NCBI RefSeq assembly: GCF_043757465.1
Contig: NZ_JAYVPL010000009.1
Span: 1-64,000, forward strand
Source of the DNA: Armatimonas sp043757465
Lineage (GTDB): Bacteria; Armatimonadota; Armatimonadia; Armatimonadales; Armatimonadaceae
Direction: 5' to 3'
Length of the DNA: 64,000 nt
Numbering within the stretch: the stretch's first letter is position 1; each line of letters starts with the position of its first letter. Positions 24,804 through 32,979 of this stretch are shown here, in pieces. A model generated the notes under the pieces. That model was not told the origin of the DNA. It worked only from the letters and a program-made list of their open reading frames with translations, and searched no databases. Made by a program: the position numbers and the translations under genes.

Positions 24804-24817
24804 GTTAGAATGTTTCC

Positions 24818-25570
24818 ATGAACCCAATGGAGAGCTATGAGCGCGATGGCTACGCGATCTTTCGTAGTGTGCTGGATGCGGCGCTGATTGCCGAGGCGAG
24901 TGCGCATGTGGAGTGGCTACAGCGGCAGAACCCGCAGATTCGGCCTGAGAAGCTGGACTGGTTTTTGGTGCTCAATGACCCGTTCTGGGTGCGCCTGGTC
25001 GCGGATGATCGGCTGCTGGATATCGCGGAGAAGTTTATCGGGCCAAATATTGCGCTGTTTGCCAGCCACTACTTCGCCAAGCCGCCCCACGATGGTCTGC
25101 CCGTGCTTTGGCACCAAGACGGTAGCTACTGGCCGCTTGACCCGTGTGAGGTCGTGACACTCTGGCTTGCCGTAGATGACTCGACCCCCGAGAACGGCTG
25201 CTTGCGCGTGATTCCTGGGTCGCACCAGTTGGAGTTTCAGCAGCACGCAAAAGACACAACTATCGAGAACGTGCTCTCGTCGGGGATTGTGGGTGTAGAT
25301 GCGAGCAGTGCTGTGGACGTGGTACTGAAGGCGGGGGATGTCTCGGTGCATCACCCGAATCTTATTCACGGCAGTGAGGCGAACACGAGCGACCAGCGCC
25401 GCTGTGGCCTCACCATTCGCTACATCCCGACGAGCACGCGCATTACCAAGCCCATCGGAGCGCCATTTCTGCTACGTGGCACGGCGGTACAGGGGATCAA
25501 CAGCTACATCAAGCGCCCCGTATTTATCGAAGGGGAACACTTCGCGTTTCAGGGAGCGATGCCCGAGTAG
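24818..25570 (+). CDS. Phytanoyl-CoA dioxygenase (PhyH) family Fe(II)/2-oxoglutarate oxygenase
   Basis: The 250-residue double-stranded beta-helix protein carries the iron ligands His99-x-Asp101 (WHQDGSYW) and distal His184 (LIHGSEANTS), with Arg195 suited to bind 2-oxoglutarate. PhyH enzymes hydroxylate diverse small molecules; the substrate is unknown. TAGAAT (24806-24811) ends 6 nt before ATG 24818, so the mRNA is probably leaderless. The 3' end overlaps the convergent sulfatase gene by 22 bp. Confidence 0.88.
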   Translation: MNPMESYERDGYAIFRSVLDAALIAEASAHVEWLQRQNPQIRPEKLDWFLVLNDPFWVRLVADDRLLDIAEKFIGPNIALFASHYFAKPPHDGLPVLWHQDGSYWPLDPCEVVTLWLAVDDSTPENGCLRVIPGSHQLEFQQHAKDTTIENVLSSGIVGVDASSAVDVVLKAGDVSVHHPNLIHGSEANTSDQRRCGLTIRYIPTSTRITKPIGAPFLLRGTAVQGINSYIKRPVFIEGEHFAFQGAMPE

Positions 25571-27366
25571 AGCCTGACGCGGGTGAGGGTGCCGATGAAG
25601 TTGGGGAGATCCTTCCCGGCCACTTTAGAGCCCGCATCACCGCCTAGCTCCATTGGATTTGCCGGATCGCTGGTGATGAAGTTGTGGAGTGGCCCGGCCG
25701 CGACTTCTTTGCCGTCTATCGCTAGCGTCAGTCGCTTGTCTGGGGTGATGCGTGCCACGAGCACCACGGAGCGCCCAACGATGCTCTCACTGCCTGTAAG
25801 CTGGGAGCGCTTATTCTCGGAGGTGACCATAAAGACCGGCTTGCCGCTCTCCAGGTGCAGGCTGTAGCCGAAGCGCTCACCGCCACGAGCAAGAACGACG
25901 CCCTCCGGCTTTTCTGCAGTGAGTGTCACCTCAATGGCCCACGCTCCCACATTGGGCCGAAGTGCGGGGGTACTGGGGATCGTCACTAGCTTCGTGCCGT
26001 CGAAGGTGCGTGCCTCTTTCCAGTCCAGCACCCAGCGGTTGAGAGGCGCGACGAGGCCATTTGGTTTGGGATCGGTGGCTCCGGGCTTGTCGGCAAAAGC
26101 GGGAATCTCAAAGCCAATGGCCTTGCGCTGCCGCTCGAACTCCTGCTGCAACGCCGTCCGTAGTCCCGTCGAGCCTGTATCTGCTGCGAGGTTCTTGGTC
26201 TCGTAGGGATCTTTTTTCAGATCGTAGACCTCTGTCCACTCCGGGTGACCGGGGTATTGGATCAGCTTGGCGCTCTCCGTGCGAACGGCTTGAGTCGTAG
26301 GGGCAGCGAAGCCTTTCTCGAAGAAGTAGGTGTAGAAAAACGCTTTGCGCCAGTCCGGGGGAGTTTTCCCCAGAGCCAACGGGAGCAGGCTGCGTCCGTG
26401 CATCGTGCTGGGAACCGGGACGCCCGCCAGCTCTAGAACCGTTGGGGCGATATCGGCATTGAGTGCGAGCTGATCGAGCTTCTGCGCCTTACGGAGCTTC
26501 TTGGGCATCCGAATCAGAAGCGGGATTCGTAGGCTCTCGTCGTAGGCGGTTCGCTTGTCGCCCAGGCCGTGCTCGCCCAGATAGAAACCATTGTCGGAGG
26601 CAAAGATCACCACAGTATTGTCGTCGAGCGCCGCCAGAAGCTTCCCGACACAGTCATCCATGGCGCTGATACACCGAAAATAACCTCGATTGAGGGCGTT
26701 AGGGTTCGCATTGACCTTGCGCTCAGGGGCATAGGCCGCCGCCAGGCCAAGGTTGGCAACGGGACGTGCGGTGTCATTTGCGTAGTCATTTGCGTGGCTC
26801 GGGGGCGGGGAAAACGGGCCGTGGCAGGTCTTGAAGCCTAGAATTAAGAAAAACGGTATGTCCGCGCGCTCTTTGACAAATTGCAGAGCATAGTCCGTCG
26901 AGACATCATCAATCCAGCCCTTGGTCGGCGTGTCCTTGCCATTAACCACAAAGGGACAGTCGTCGTACTTGCCCTGCCCGATAAAGCTGGCCGCGAAGTC
27001 AAAACCAGGGCGCTCCCGCTGGCTTCCCATGTGCCACTTGCCCACGTAGCCCGTTCGGTAGCCTGCGGATTTGAGAAGAGTTGCCACAGTCACATTTGTC
27101 TGTGAAAACGGCGTATGGTTATTCACCACGCCATTGGTATGCCCGTACTGCCCAGTGAGCAGCGTCGCACGGCTAGGTGCACAGAGCGAGTTGACCACAA
27201 AGGCGTTGCGAAAGCGTGTGCCCTCAGAAGCGAGCTTATCTAAGTTCGGGGTCTTGAGCCAGGGAAAGCGACCCTTGTCTCCGTGCTCTTTCTGCACCAC
27301 GCTCAGCGCGTCCCAGCGCTGGTCGTCGGTATAGATCACGATAATATTGGGCTTCGATGCTTGCAT
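25549..27366 (-). CDS. Sulfatase with C-terminal LamG-like domain
   Basis: This is a type I (formylglycine) sulfatase. Metal ligands are in VIYTDDQRWDA (Asp14, Asp15), and Cys62 in CAPSRATLLTGQ is the residue converted to formylglycine. After the catalytic domain (to about residue 440) a ~150-residue beta domain (AWAIEVTLTAEKPEG... GTLTRVRLYSG) resembles LamG/concanavalin sugar-binding modules. No signal peptide is evident. It likely removes sulfate from a polysaccharide. It lies 5 nt after the methyltransferase gene on the same strand. The 605 residues are long for the family because of the extra domain. Confidence 0.9.
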   Translation of the reverse strand: MQASKPNIIVIYTDDQRWDALSVVQKEHGDKGRFPWLKTPNLDKLASEGTRFRNAFVVNSLCAPSRATLLTGQYGHTNGVVNNHTPFSQTNVTVATLLKSAGYRTGYVGKWHMGSQRERPGFDFAASFIGQGKYDDCPFVVNGKDTPTKGWIDDVSTDYALQFVKERADIPFFLILGFKTCHGPFSPPPSHANDYANDTARPVANLGLAAAYAPERKVNANPNALNRGYFRCISAMDDCVGKLLAALDDNTVVIFASDNGFYLGEHGLGDKRTAYDESLRIPLLIRMPKKLRKAQKLDQLALNADIAPTVLELAGVPVPSTMHGRSLLPLALGKTPPDWRKAFFYTYFFEKGFAAPTTQAVRTESAKLIQYPGHPEWTEVYDLKKDPYETKNLAADTGSTGLRTALQQEFERQRKAIGFEIPAFADKPGATDPKPNGLVAPLNRWVLDWKEARTFDGTKLVTIPSTPALRPNVGAWAIEVTLTAEKPEGVVLARGGERFGYSLHLESGKPVFMVTSENKRSQLTGSESIVGRSVVLVARITPDKRLTLAIDGKEVAAGPLHNFITSDPANPMELGGDAGSKVAGKDLPNFIGTLTRVRLYSGIAP

Positions 27367-27371
27367 GGCCT

Positions 27372-27953
27372 CTATTTCTTCTGAAGGAGTCGTAAAACCT
27401 CCCTGCCCTCCCGTCCTGGAAACGTTCGGGCCGGGGTTTCGGAGCGCAGGAGGGTGAAGTGCTCGGCAAAGCGCGTGTCCAGCTCCTCTAGGGTGGCATT
27501 GAAGGGCGGGCCGAGAGTGGGGTCTGGATCGTCGCGCGGGTTGAGGTAGAAGACTCCCAGTAGCAGACCGCCGGGCTTGAGAGCTCCTGCGACCGCTTGG
27601 ACATAGTCATCGCGGCGCTCACGGGGGATCGCGCAGAAGCACGTGTGCTCAAAGACGGCATCGAAGGCGCTCTGGAACTCGGTGGACAGTGCGAAGAGAT
27701 CTCCGAGGACAAAGCGCATATTGGGCACCGTTTCGGCTCCCGCAAAGGCGCTGGGCGCAAGATCCAGCCCAATCACTTCGTCCGCGCCCGCCGCTGCAAT
27801 CGCCCGCACATCGTGGCCGCGCCCACAGCCGGGCACCAGCACGCGACCCATGAGTGGCATCTCGGCGAGAAAGGCAAGAAGCCCCGGCGCGGGTGCACCT
27901 TTGTCCCAGCCCGCCTCGCCGCTTTGATAGAGAGTTTTCCAGTCCGTTGTCAT
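27372..27953 (-). CDS. Thiopurine S-methyltransferase-like SAM-dependent methyltransferase
   Basis: The 193-residue class I methyltransferase has the SAM motif VLVPGCGRGHDVRAIAAAG, the acidic VIGLDLAP, and the TPMT-like FEHTCFCAIPRERRDDYV and GVFYLNPRDDPDP segments. TPMT-family enzymes methylate small thiols, selenium or halides. TATCCT ends 6 nt before ATG 27953 on the minus strand, so the mRNA is probably leaderless. It heads a two-gene unit with the sulfatase. Confidence 0.85.
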   Translation of the reverse strand: MTTDWKTLYQSGEAGWDKGAPAPGLLAFLAEMPLMGRVLVPGCGRGHDVRAIAAAGADEVIGLDLAPSAFAGAETVPNMRFVLGDLFALSTEFQSAFDAVFEHTCFCAIPRERRDDYVQAVAGALKPGGLLLGVFYLNPRDDPDPTLGPPFNATLEELDTRFAEHFTLLRSETPARTFPGREGREVLRLLQKK

Positions 27954-28046
27954 GGGGTCAGGATACCTGGATCGTCGCTATTTTCGTAGGCTTCCCACAG
28001 CATGGTGAAGTTTGTATAAAAAGAGGGAGGCGGCTACAATAGGGAT

Positions 28047-28559
28047 ATGAAAGCAGCAACTCTGATTCGTGACATTCCCGATTTCCCGCAGCCAGGAATT
28101 GTCTTCAAAGACATTACGCCCGTTCTGGCAGATCCAGTGGCTTTTGCCGAAGTGATCGCCGCGCTCAGTGAGGATATCAAGCGCCTCCGGCCCGATGTCA
28201 TTGTGGGAATCGAGTCGCGCGGATTTCTCTTTGGTGCCCCCGTGGCCCACGAGCTTGGGGTCGGGTTTGTACCGTACCGAAAGGCGGGGAAGCTACCGTA
28301 CCAGATTATCTCGCAGGAGTACGCGCTGGAGTACGGTACGGCAACGGTTGAGGCGCATATTGACGCGATCAAGCCCGGCCAGCGCGTGGTGATTGTGGAT
28401 GATGTGCTTGCGACGGGTGGCACCGCCGTGGCGGCGGGGCAGCTCACGGAGAAGCTTGGGGGCGCAGTGGTGGGGTTTGCCTTCTTTATTGAACTCTCGT
28501 TTCTCAAGGGCCGCACCAAGCTGGCGGGCCGCGATATCACGACTCTGCTGAGCTACTAA
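28047..28559 (+). CDS. apt: Adenine phosphoribosyltransferase
   Basis: Apt salvages adenine with PRPP to give AMP. It has the family start IRDIPDFPQPGIVFKDITP, the PRPP-binding loop VVIVDDVLATGGTAVA near residues 113-128, and a length of 170 residues. TACAAT (28035-28040) ends 6 nt before ATG 28047. The Nif3 gene begins 1 nt after its stop. Confidence 0.95.
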   Translation: MKAATLIRDIPDFPQPGIVFKDITPVLADPVAFAEVIAALSEDIKRLRPDVIVGIESRGFLFGAPVAHELGVGFVPYRKAGKLPYQIISQEYALEYGTATVEAHIDAIKPGQRVVIVDDVLATGGTAVAAGQLTEKLGGAVVGFAFFIELSFLKGRTKLAGRDITTLLSY

Positions 28560-28560
28560 G

Positions 28561-29316
28561 ATGTACATGATCCGTGATGCCATAGCGGCGCTGGAGAGTA
28601 TCGCACCGCCGCATCTAGCGCTGGGCAGCGACCCCACGGGCCTGCTCATTGGTGACTTAAAAGCACCGCTGACGGGAATCGTAGCGTGTTTGGATGTCAC
28701 GCATCGGGCAGTGGAGACAGCGCGGAAAGTCGGGGCGAGCCTGATTGTGGCGCATCATCCTCTGATTTTTCATCCCGCCAAGACACTTCGCGCCGACGAG
28801 CCGCACCCAGGAAGTGTCGTGCTGGCCTGTGCCCGACACCAAATTGCGGTTGCCTGTGCGCACACGAACTGGGATGTCGCGCCCGGCGGGGTCAATGACA
28901 CACTGGCGGACTTACTGGGGCTTAGCGACGGGAAAGTTCTGCGCATTACCAGTGAGCCTTATGGAATCGGGCGGGTGGGGCTCTTGCGGGAGCCGCTCAC
29001 GGCCACGGACTTTCTCAACAAGCTGGGCAATATTCTGGGGATTGCGCCCCGTACCCTCACGCCGACCCGCGCCCTCGCCGTTCAGAATGTCGCGGTTTGC
29101 GGTGGCGCGGGCGCGGAACTCATGGCCGATGCGCTTGCTGTGGGAGCCGACACGCTGGTGACGGGCGATATCCGCCACCATGAGTTTATCGCCGCCGCTG
29201 AGCAGGGCTTTCTTCTGGTAGATGCCGGGCACCACGCCACGGAGAATCCTGGTGCACGGGAGCTAGGCCGACGGCTGGAGCGGGCACTGGAGGGTGTGAG
29301 CGTCACTTTCGTTTGA
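28561..29316 (+). CDS. Nif3-like dinuclear metal-centre protein
   Basis: This belongs to the Nif3/YbgI family. Metal-binding motifs are VAHHPLIFH (about residue 64), CAHTNWDVAPGGVND and the C-terminal VDAGHHATEN. Length of 251 residues is normal. The family is annotated as GTP cyclohydrolase type 2-like, but the true role is not settled. It forms a two-gene unit with apt and overlaps the convergent DUF2071 gene by 14 bp. Confidence 0.9.
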   Translation: MYMIRDAIAALESIAPPHLALGSDPTGLLIGDLKAPLTGIVACLDVTHRAVETARKVGASLIVAHHPLIFHPAKTLRADEPHPGSVVLACARHQIAVACAHTNWDVAPGGVNDTLADLLGLSDGKVLRITSEPYGIGRVGLLREPLTATDFLNKLGNILGIAPRTLTPTRALAVQNVAVCGGAGAELMADALAVGADTLVTGDIRHHEFIAAAEQGFLLVDAGHHATENPGARELGRRLERALEGVSVTFV

Positions 29317-30082
29317 TCGGCAGGCTAGTCACCGGTAGCTCCGCCTGGTAGAGCGCGAGCACGGGCTCGCCAAGTTCAAGATTGTCGAACGGGCGCACTA
29401 CCTGGTGAGTGAGCCTTGCGGCACACGGCGTGAGGGGAAGATGCTCGGTGCGAAAGAGACTCAGTGCCTCTTTGGAGAGCCGGGCGAGGTGCAGCTGACG
29501 GTTGAAGCGTGTCAGAAACGCCACGGACTCGTGCCAGGAGCCGATCAGAGTGCGCTCGGGAGTCTCGCAGGCCTCCGCACGCAGATGCACCTGCACGGCG
29601 TGTGTGGTGAGCTTAATGCCCAAGCGCGCAAAGGTCTGCCGCGCCGGGTCGCCTGCGATATAGACATGGAAGCGGGCTTCTTCCACCACGCGGGTAAACG
29701 CCGTCAGTGTCCCCGCGGCCTGCGTGCTCCCCACAAAGTGCGCCACCACAAACGCGCTCCGCTCCCCGTCGGTGCGGGTGAGGAGCTGGAGCGTGGTCTC
29801 ATGAAAGTCATCGCCCATCAGTGCAGGAAGCGGTGACCAGCGCGCATCATCCCGGAGTGCAAACACAAGCTGGACAAAACCGACAAGCTGGCCGTCGCTG
29901 TTGGGAAGCCGCTCCAGAGTCACTCCCTCCGGGGCGAGCGCCTGAAGCTTCTCAACAGGCACCGCCCAGGTGACAATAAACACATCGCGCAGAGTTGCAC
30001 TGGCTGTCGCGACTTTAGGCAGCGTCCGGGAGGCTGCTGGCGTGACGGTGGGGGCAGGGACTTCGGTTTCCTGAACACTCAT
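29303..30082 (-). CDS. DUF2071 (YqjF-like) protein
   Basis: The 259-residue protein begins with a low-complexity Pro/Ala/Thr stretch, then the DUF2071 features: DVFIVTWAVPVEKLQALAPE, LPNSDGQLVGFVQLVF and a mid-chain domain with FHVYIAGDPARQTFARLG. The fold is related to acetoacetate decarboxylase, but activity is unknown. TATCAT ends 6 nt before ATG 30082 on the minus strand, another leaderless candidate. Confidence 0.7.
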   Translation of the reverse strand: MSVQETEVPAPTVTPAASRTLPKVATASATLRDVFIVTWAVPVEKLQALAPEGVTLERLPNSDGQLVGFVQLVFALRDDARWSPLPALMGDDFHETTLQLLTRTDGERSAFVVAHFVGSTQAAGTLTAFTRVVEEARFHVYIAGDPARQTFARLGIKLTTHAVQVHLRAEACETPERTLIGSWHESVAFLTRFNRQLHLARLSKEALSLFRTEHLPLTPCAARLTHQVVRPFDNLELGEPVLALYQAELPVTSLPIKRK

Positions 30083-30105
30083 GCCCCTATGATACCGCCT
30101 GCGCC

Positions 30106-30558
30106 CTAGTGGTTGGAGTCGAGTGTCTTCGGGTTAGAACTTGCAATCGCACCCATCACCGGGTGAGAAATTGGCCCTGGTATGGTCTGAACTACCGGCA
30201 GGGGAGTTCCCATGGTGGGGTGAGGGCGAAAGAGCGCGGCGGCGCTCCCCACGGCGGCGGCAATTCCCGCAATGGCTTGTGCAACCCGTTTATTGCGGCG
30301 GGCTGTCGCGCCGACGGTGCAATCTTTCGTCAGAATTGTCCCATCGGCACGGCGGTAAAAGCGCACACAGAGACGGCCTTCGGCGGTGCGGATCAGTGCC
30401 TCCGCCTCAGACGTCGTCATCTCCGAGAGGTTGTAGACCTTATGCTGACAGCGCTCACAAGAGCGGACGCGCTCGCTGCCGGGCATGGCATTCCAGCTCT
30501 CGTGGCAGGGGGCTGCGATGCGCACGGAGCGCAGATGAGGGGTGTCGTTTCGTTCCAT
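30106..30558 (-). CDS. Cys-rich single-span membrane protein of a recurrent uncharacterised family
   Basis: The N-terminal domain contains PCHESWNAMPGSERVRSCERC, then KVYNLSEMTTSEAEALI, and LCVRFYRRADGTILTKDC, with conserved cysteines that could bind metal. A hydrophobic segment follows (AIAGIAAAVGSAAALF), then a Pro-rich tail. I recall this domain as common in planctomycetes and proteobacteria, with no known function. It is divergent from coaD. Length is 150 residues. Confidence 0.7.
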   Translation of the reverse strand: MERNDTPHLRSVRIAAPCHESWNAMPGSERVRSCERCQHKVYNLSEMTTSEAEALIRTAEGRLCVRFYRRADGTILTKDCTVGATARRNKRVAQAIAGIAAAVGSAAALFRPHPTMGTPLPVVQTIPGPISHPVMGAIASSNPKTLDSNH

Positions 30559-30637
30559 GCAACTTTAGTTCCCTATTTATTAAAAAGAGTTCACACCAGC
30601 AACTGAAATTCGAAAAACTGCGGTAGAATAACCCATC

Positions 30638-31144
30638 GTGAGCCAACCTATCACGGCAATCTATCCAGGGTCTTTTGATCCCGTGACAAACGGACACCTC
30701 GATATTATCGAGCGTGCTGCCCGCACCTTCGACCAACTTGTGATTGCAGTGGGCCGGAACTCCGGTAAGAGTGCGCTCTTCACCCCCGACGAGCGTGTGG
30801 AGATCCTCCGAGAGTGTGTGTCCGTCTGGCCGAATGTGAGCGTCACTAGCTTTGATGGTCTGTTGGTGAAATTTGTTCATGAGTTAGGAATACGTGTTGT
30901 CGTTCGTGGGTTGCGTGCTGTCTCCGACTTCGAGTTTGAGTTTCAGATCGCACTGGCAAACCGACAGATGGCTCCCGATGTGGAGACTTTTTTTCTAATG
31001 ACGAGCGGGGAGTTTCTCTACCTCTCCTCCTCAATCGTCAAAGAGATTGCTCGCCTTGGTGGCGACATCTCCGCGCTGGCTCCCGAGCCGGTTCAGCGTG
31101 CACTGAATGCTCGATTTGGTAGAGAAGGAGCAGCATCCCCATAG
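30638..31144 (+). CDS. coaD: Phosphopantetheine adenylyltransferase
   Basis: PPAT catalyses the penultimate step of coenzyme A synthesis. The nucleotidyltransferase motif is YPGSFDPVTNGHLD (residues 9-22), with the ISSSxxK equivalent LSSSIVKEIARLGG near the C-terminus; length is 168 residues. The start is GTG 30638, with TAGAAT (30624-30629) 8 nt upstream. Its TAG stop overlaps the proposed ATA start of the following coiled-coil gene (ATAG at 31141-31144). Confidence 0.95.
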   Translation: MSQPITAIYPGSFDPVTNGHLDIIERAARTFDQLVIAVGRNSGKSALFTPDERVEILRECVSVWPNVSVTSFDGLLVKFVHELGIRVVVRGLRAVSDFEFEFQIALANRQMAPDVETFFLMTSGEFLYLSSSIVKEIARLGGDISALAPEPVQRALNARFGREGAASP

Positions 31145-31914
31145 ATACACTGAAGTGCCTAGAGCGCCTTGAGGCTCTGGTAGATAGTTCAACGGTTTTA
31201 ATGGGCTTTTCGCGGTTTAACCACGAGGAGTTCTATATCTTGGTTCAGAAGATTCGTGCTTCTTTACCTGAGGATGTCCGCAAGGCGGGGATGATTGCGG
31301 AGGGTGCGGATCGCCTTCTCGAAAAGGCGGAGTTTGAGGCAAATGAGCAAATGCAGCAGGCGCGCTCCGCTGCGGGTCAGGAGCTAGAGGACGCGCAAAA
31401 CACTGCCCAGCAGCTCTTGGAGACGGCTCGGACCCAGTCCGACCAGGCACGTGCGGCGGCGCGGCGCGAAGCGGACCAGACTCTTGAGAGAGCCCGCCAG
31501 GAAGCGTCTAAGATACTGGACGAGGCGCGACGGAAGGTTGAGCTAGCGATTCAGAATACGGCAATCATGGAGCAGGCCAATGCACAGGCGCGCTCGATTA
31601 TTACGGGGGCCGAGGCCGATGCAGAGGCCGTTCGTCGTGAAGCACGCTCCGATACCGATGGGCGTCGCACCGAGACGGATCGCTACGTGCGGGAGACACG
31701 CACCGAGGTGGATCGCTACTCGCAAGACATGCGCCGCGATGCCGACAACTACGCTCGTGAAGTACTCGCTACGGTCGAGCAGCAGCTCGATAACCTTCTT
31801 GGGGGAGTGGATCAGAAAATCGTCAACCTGCGAGCGCAGGTGCAGCGAGGACGGCAGCTCCTAGAGCGCACGGCTCAGGAGAATGAGCGGCTTGCTTCTG
31901 CGACGCGGCGCTGA
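31141..31914 (+). CDS. DivIVA-like coiled-coil protein with probable AUA start
   Basis: This is a long coiled coil (about residues 50-250) rich in Ala/Glu/Arg/Gln (EANEQMQQARSAAGQELED). The first ATG in frame is 31201, but it lacks a ribosome binding site. Upstream codons from 31141 read IDTLKCLERLEALVDSS and match the conserved N-terminus of this family (M-D-x-L..L-x-x-L-E-x-L), and AAGGAG lies at 31125-31130. The likely start is therefore ATA 31141, overlapping the coaD stop as ATAG. The family follows coaD in many bacteria and may act in cell division or envelope scaffolding, but its role is unproven. Confidence 0.75.
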   Translation: MDTLKCLERLEALVDSSTVLMGFSRFNHEEFYILVQKIRASLPEDVRKAGMIAEGADRLLEKAEFEANEQMQQARSAAGQELEDAQNTAQQLLETARTQSDQARAAARREADQTLERARQEASKILDEARRKVELAIQNTAIMEQANAQARSIITGAEADAEAVRREARSDTDGRRTETDRYVRETRTEVDRYSQDMRRDADNYAREVLATVEQQLDNLLGGVDQKIVNLRAQVQRGRQLLERTAQENERLASATRR

Positions 31915-31942
31915 TTTAGCACCCACGGGCTGATTTAGCACC
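31910..31942. repeat. Direct repeat of 14 bp at a 19-bp step spanning a stop codon
   Basis: GCTGATTTAGCACC occurs at 31910-31923 and 31929-31942. The first copy contains the TGA stop of the coiled-coil gene. It lies in the yceD upstream region and may be a slippage product or paired regulator sites. Confidence 0.6.
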
Positions 31943-31971
31943 GAGAGGCAGCAGGGCGATAGATTACTAAC

Positions 31972-32619
31972 ATGTCTAGATTTGCATACAACACAGACGA
32001 TGACCCCGGCGAGGGAGGGGTCGTCTCGGTAGCCCCCCCCGGCAGTAAGGCGGCTGAGCGCGGAGTCAGTGCCCCCCTCAGCGGTGCTCCAGGCCCCGAC
32101 GAGCTCCTGCTGGATGTCGGGATGCTGGCACGCACGCCGGGAATGCGCTACCAGCACCACATCGCTGTACCCAGTGGAGCGATCGCGGAGCTTGGGGCTC
32201 TCTCCACGATTGTTGGGAAGGTCGTCTTGACCAACACGGGGGCGGCACTGCTCCTGGATGGAACCGCCTCGGCTACTCTCCAGATGGAGTGCACCCGCTG
32301 CCTGAAGCCCACACAGTACGCGGTTGAGGCGGAGCTCGAAGAGTCTTTCGATCTGATTGCTGCGAACACCGCCTATGCCCAGGGCGAGGTCAAGGTCATT
32401 GATGAAAATGTGGAGGCTTCTGTGGTCGAGGGGACGATTCTTAACCTGGGCGATCTGCTACGACAGAATTTGCTTCTGGCCGCGCCTCTTCAGCCTCTCT
32501 GCGCCGAGGGGTGTTCCAATGGAATCTCTGTGCCGGAGGAGGAGCTAGAAGCACTTACCGTGACGGCCCCGCTTGCGGGGCTTGGAGATCTGTGGGCCAA
32601 GCGCCAGCAGGAGCCTTAG
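31972..32619 (+). CDS. YceD/DUF177 family protein
   Basis: DUF177/YceD proteins bind near 23S rRNA and help large-subunit RNA accumulation. The central MECTRCLKPTQYAVEAELEE is the family signature, with a second Cys pair LCAEGC near residue 180, fitting metal binding. The first ~45 residues are an acidic, low-complexity extension. TAGATT ends 6 nt before ATG 31972. Usually rpmF (L32) follows yceD; here it does not. Confidence 0.82.
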   Translation: MSRFAYNTDDDPGEGGVVSVAPPGSKAAERGVSAPLSGAPGPDELLLDVGMLARTPGMRYQHHIAVPSGAIAELGALSTIVGKVVLTNTGAALLLDGTASATLQMECTRCLKPTQYAVEAELEESFDLIAANTAYAQGEVKVIDENVEASVVEGTILNLGDLLRQNLLLAAPLQPLCAEGCSNGISVPEEELEALTVTAPLAGLGDLWAKRQQEP

Positions 32620-32628
32620 TTAGGTGCG

Positions 32629-32943
32629 ATGACTATCTTTCTGGTTGCGTTGATTCCCGTACTCTTGATTGGCATCGTGCTGGTTGAACTGCTACTGTGG
32701 CACGCGCCACGTCGAGGGAAGCGCTCGGATCTCAAGAGCCGTCCCCTTCCACCTCGCCGCATTATTAGAGTGGTCACCCCCAGCGGCGACGTTCTCACCG
32801 GCGAGCCCGAGCGCATCGTCGCCTCGCTGGCTCGCCAGGGCTTCTTCGGAGCCTACCCTGACCCTGACCCCGCTGAGGCGTGGCACCTGCTCGATAGCTG
32901 GCGCGCTGTGGGCCGCATCCAGCTTCAAGTGGAGTGGCGTTAA
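32629..32943 (+). CDS. Small single-span membrane protein
   Basis: The family is not recognised. An N-terminal span (FLVALIPVLLIGIVLVELLLW) is followed by a basic linker and a ~60-residue soluble part with RIIRVVTPSGDVLTGEPERI and RQGFFGAYPDPDPAEAWHLL. Length is 104 residues. It starts 9 nt after yceD and lies 36 nt before truB, so it is probably co-transcribed with both. Confidence 0.6.
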   Translation: MTIFLVALIPVLLIGIVLVELLLWHAPRRGKRSDLKSRPLPPRRIIRVVTPSGDVLTGEPERIVASLARQGFFGAYPDPDPAEAWHLLDSWRAVGRIQLQVEWR

Positions 32944-32979
32944 GACATCAGTAGTCGGGGATTTTGCGCGACGAGAGCT

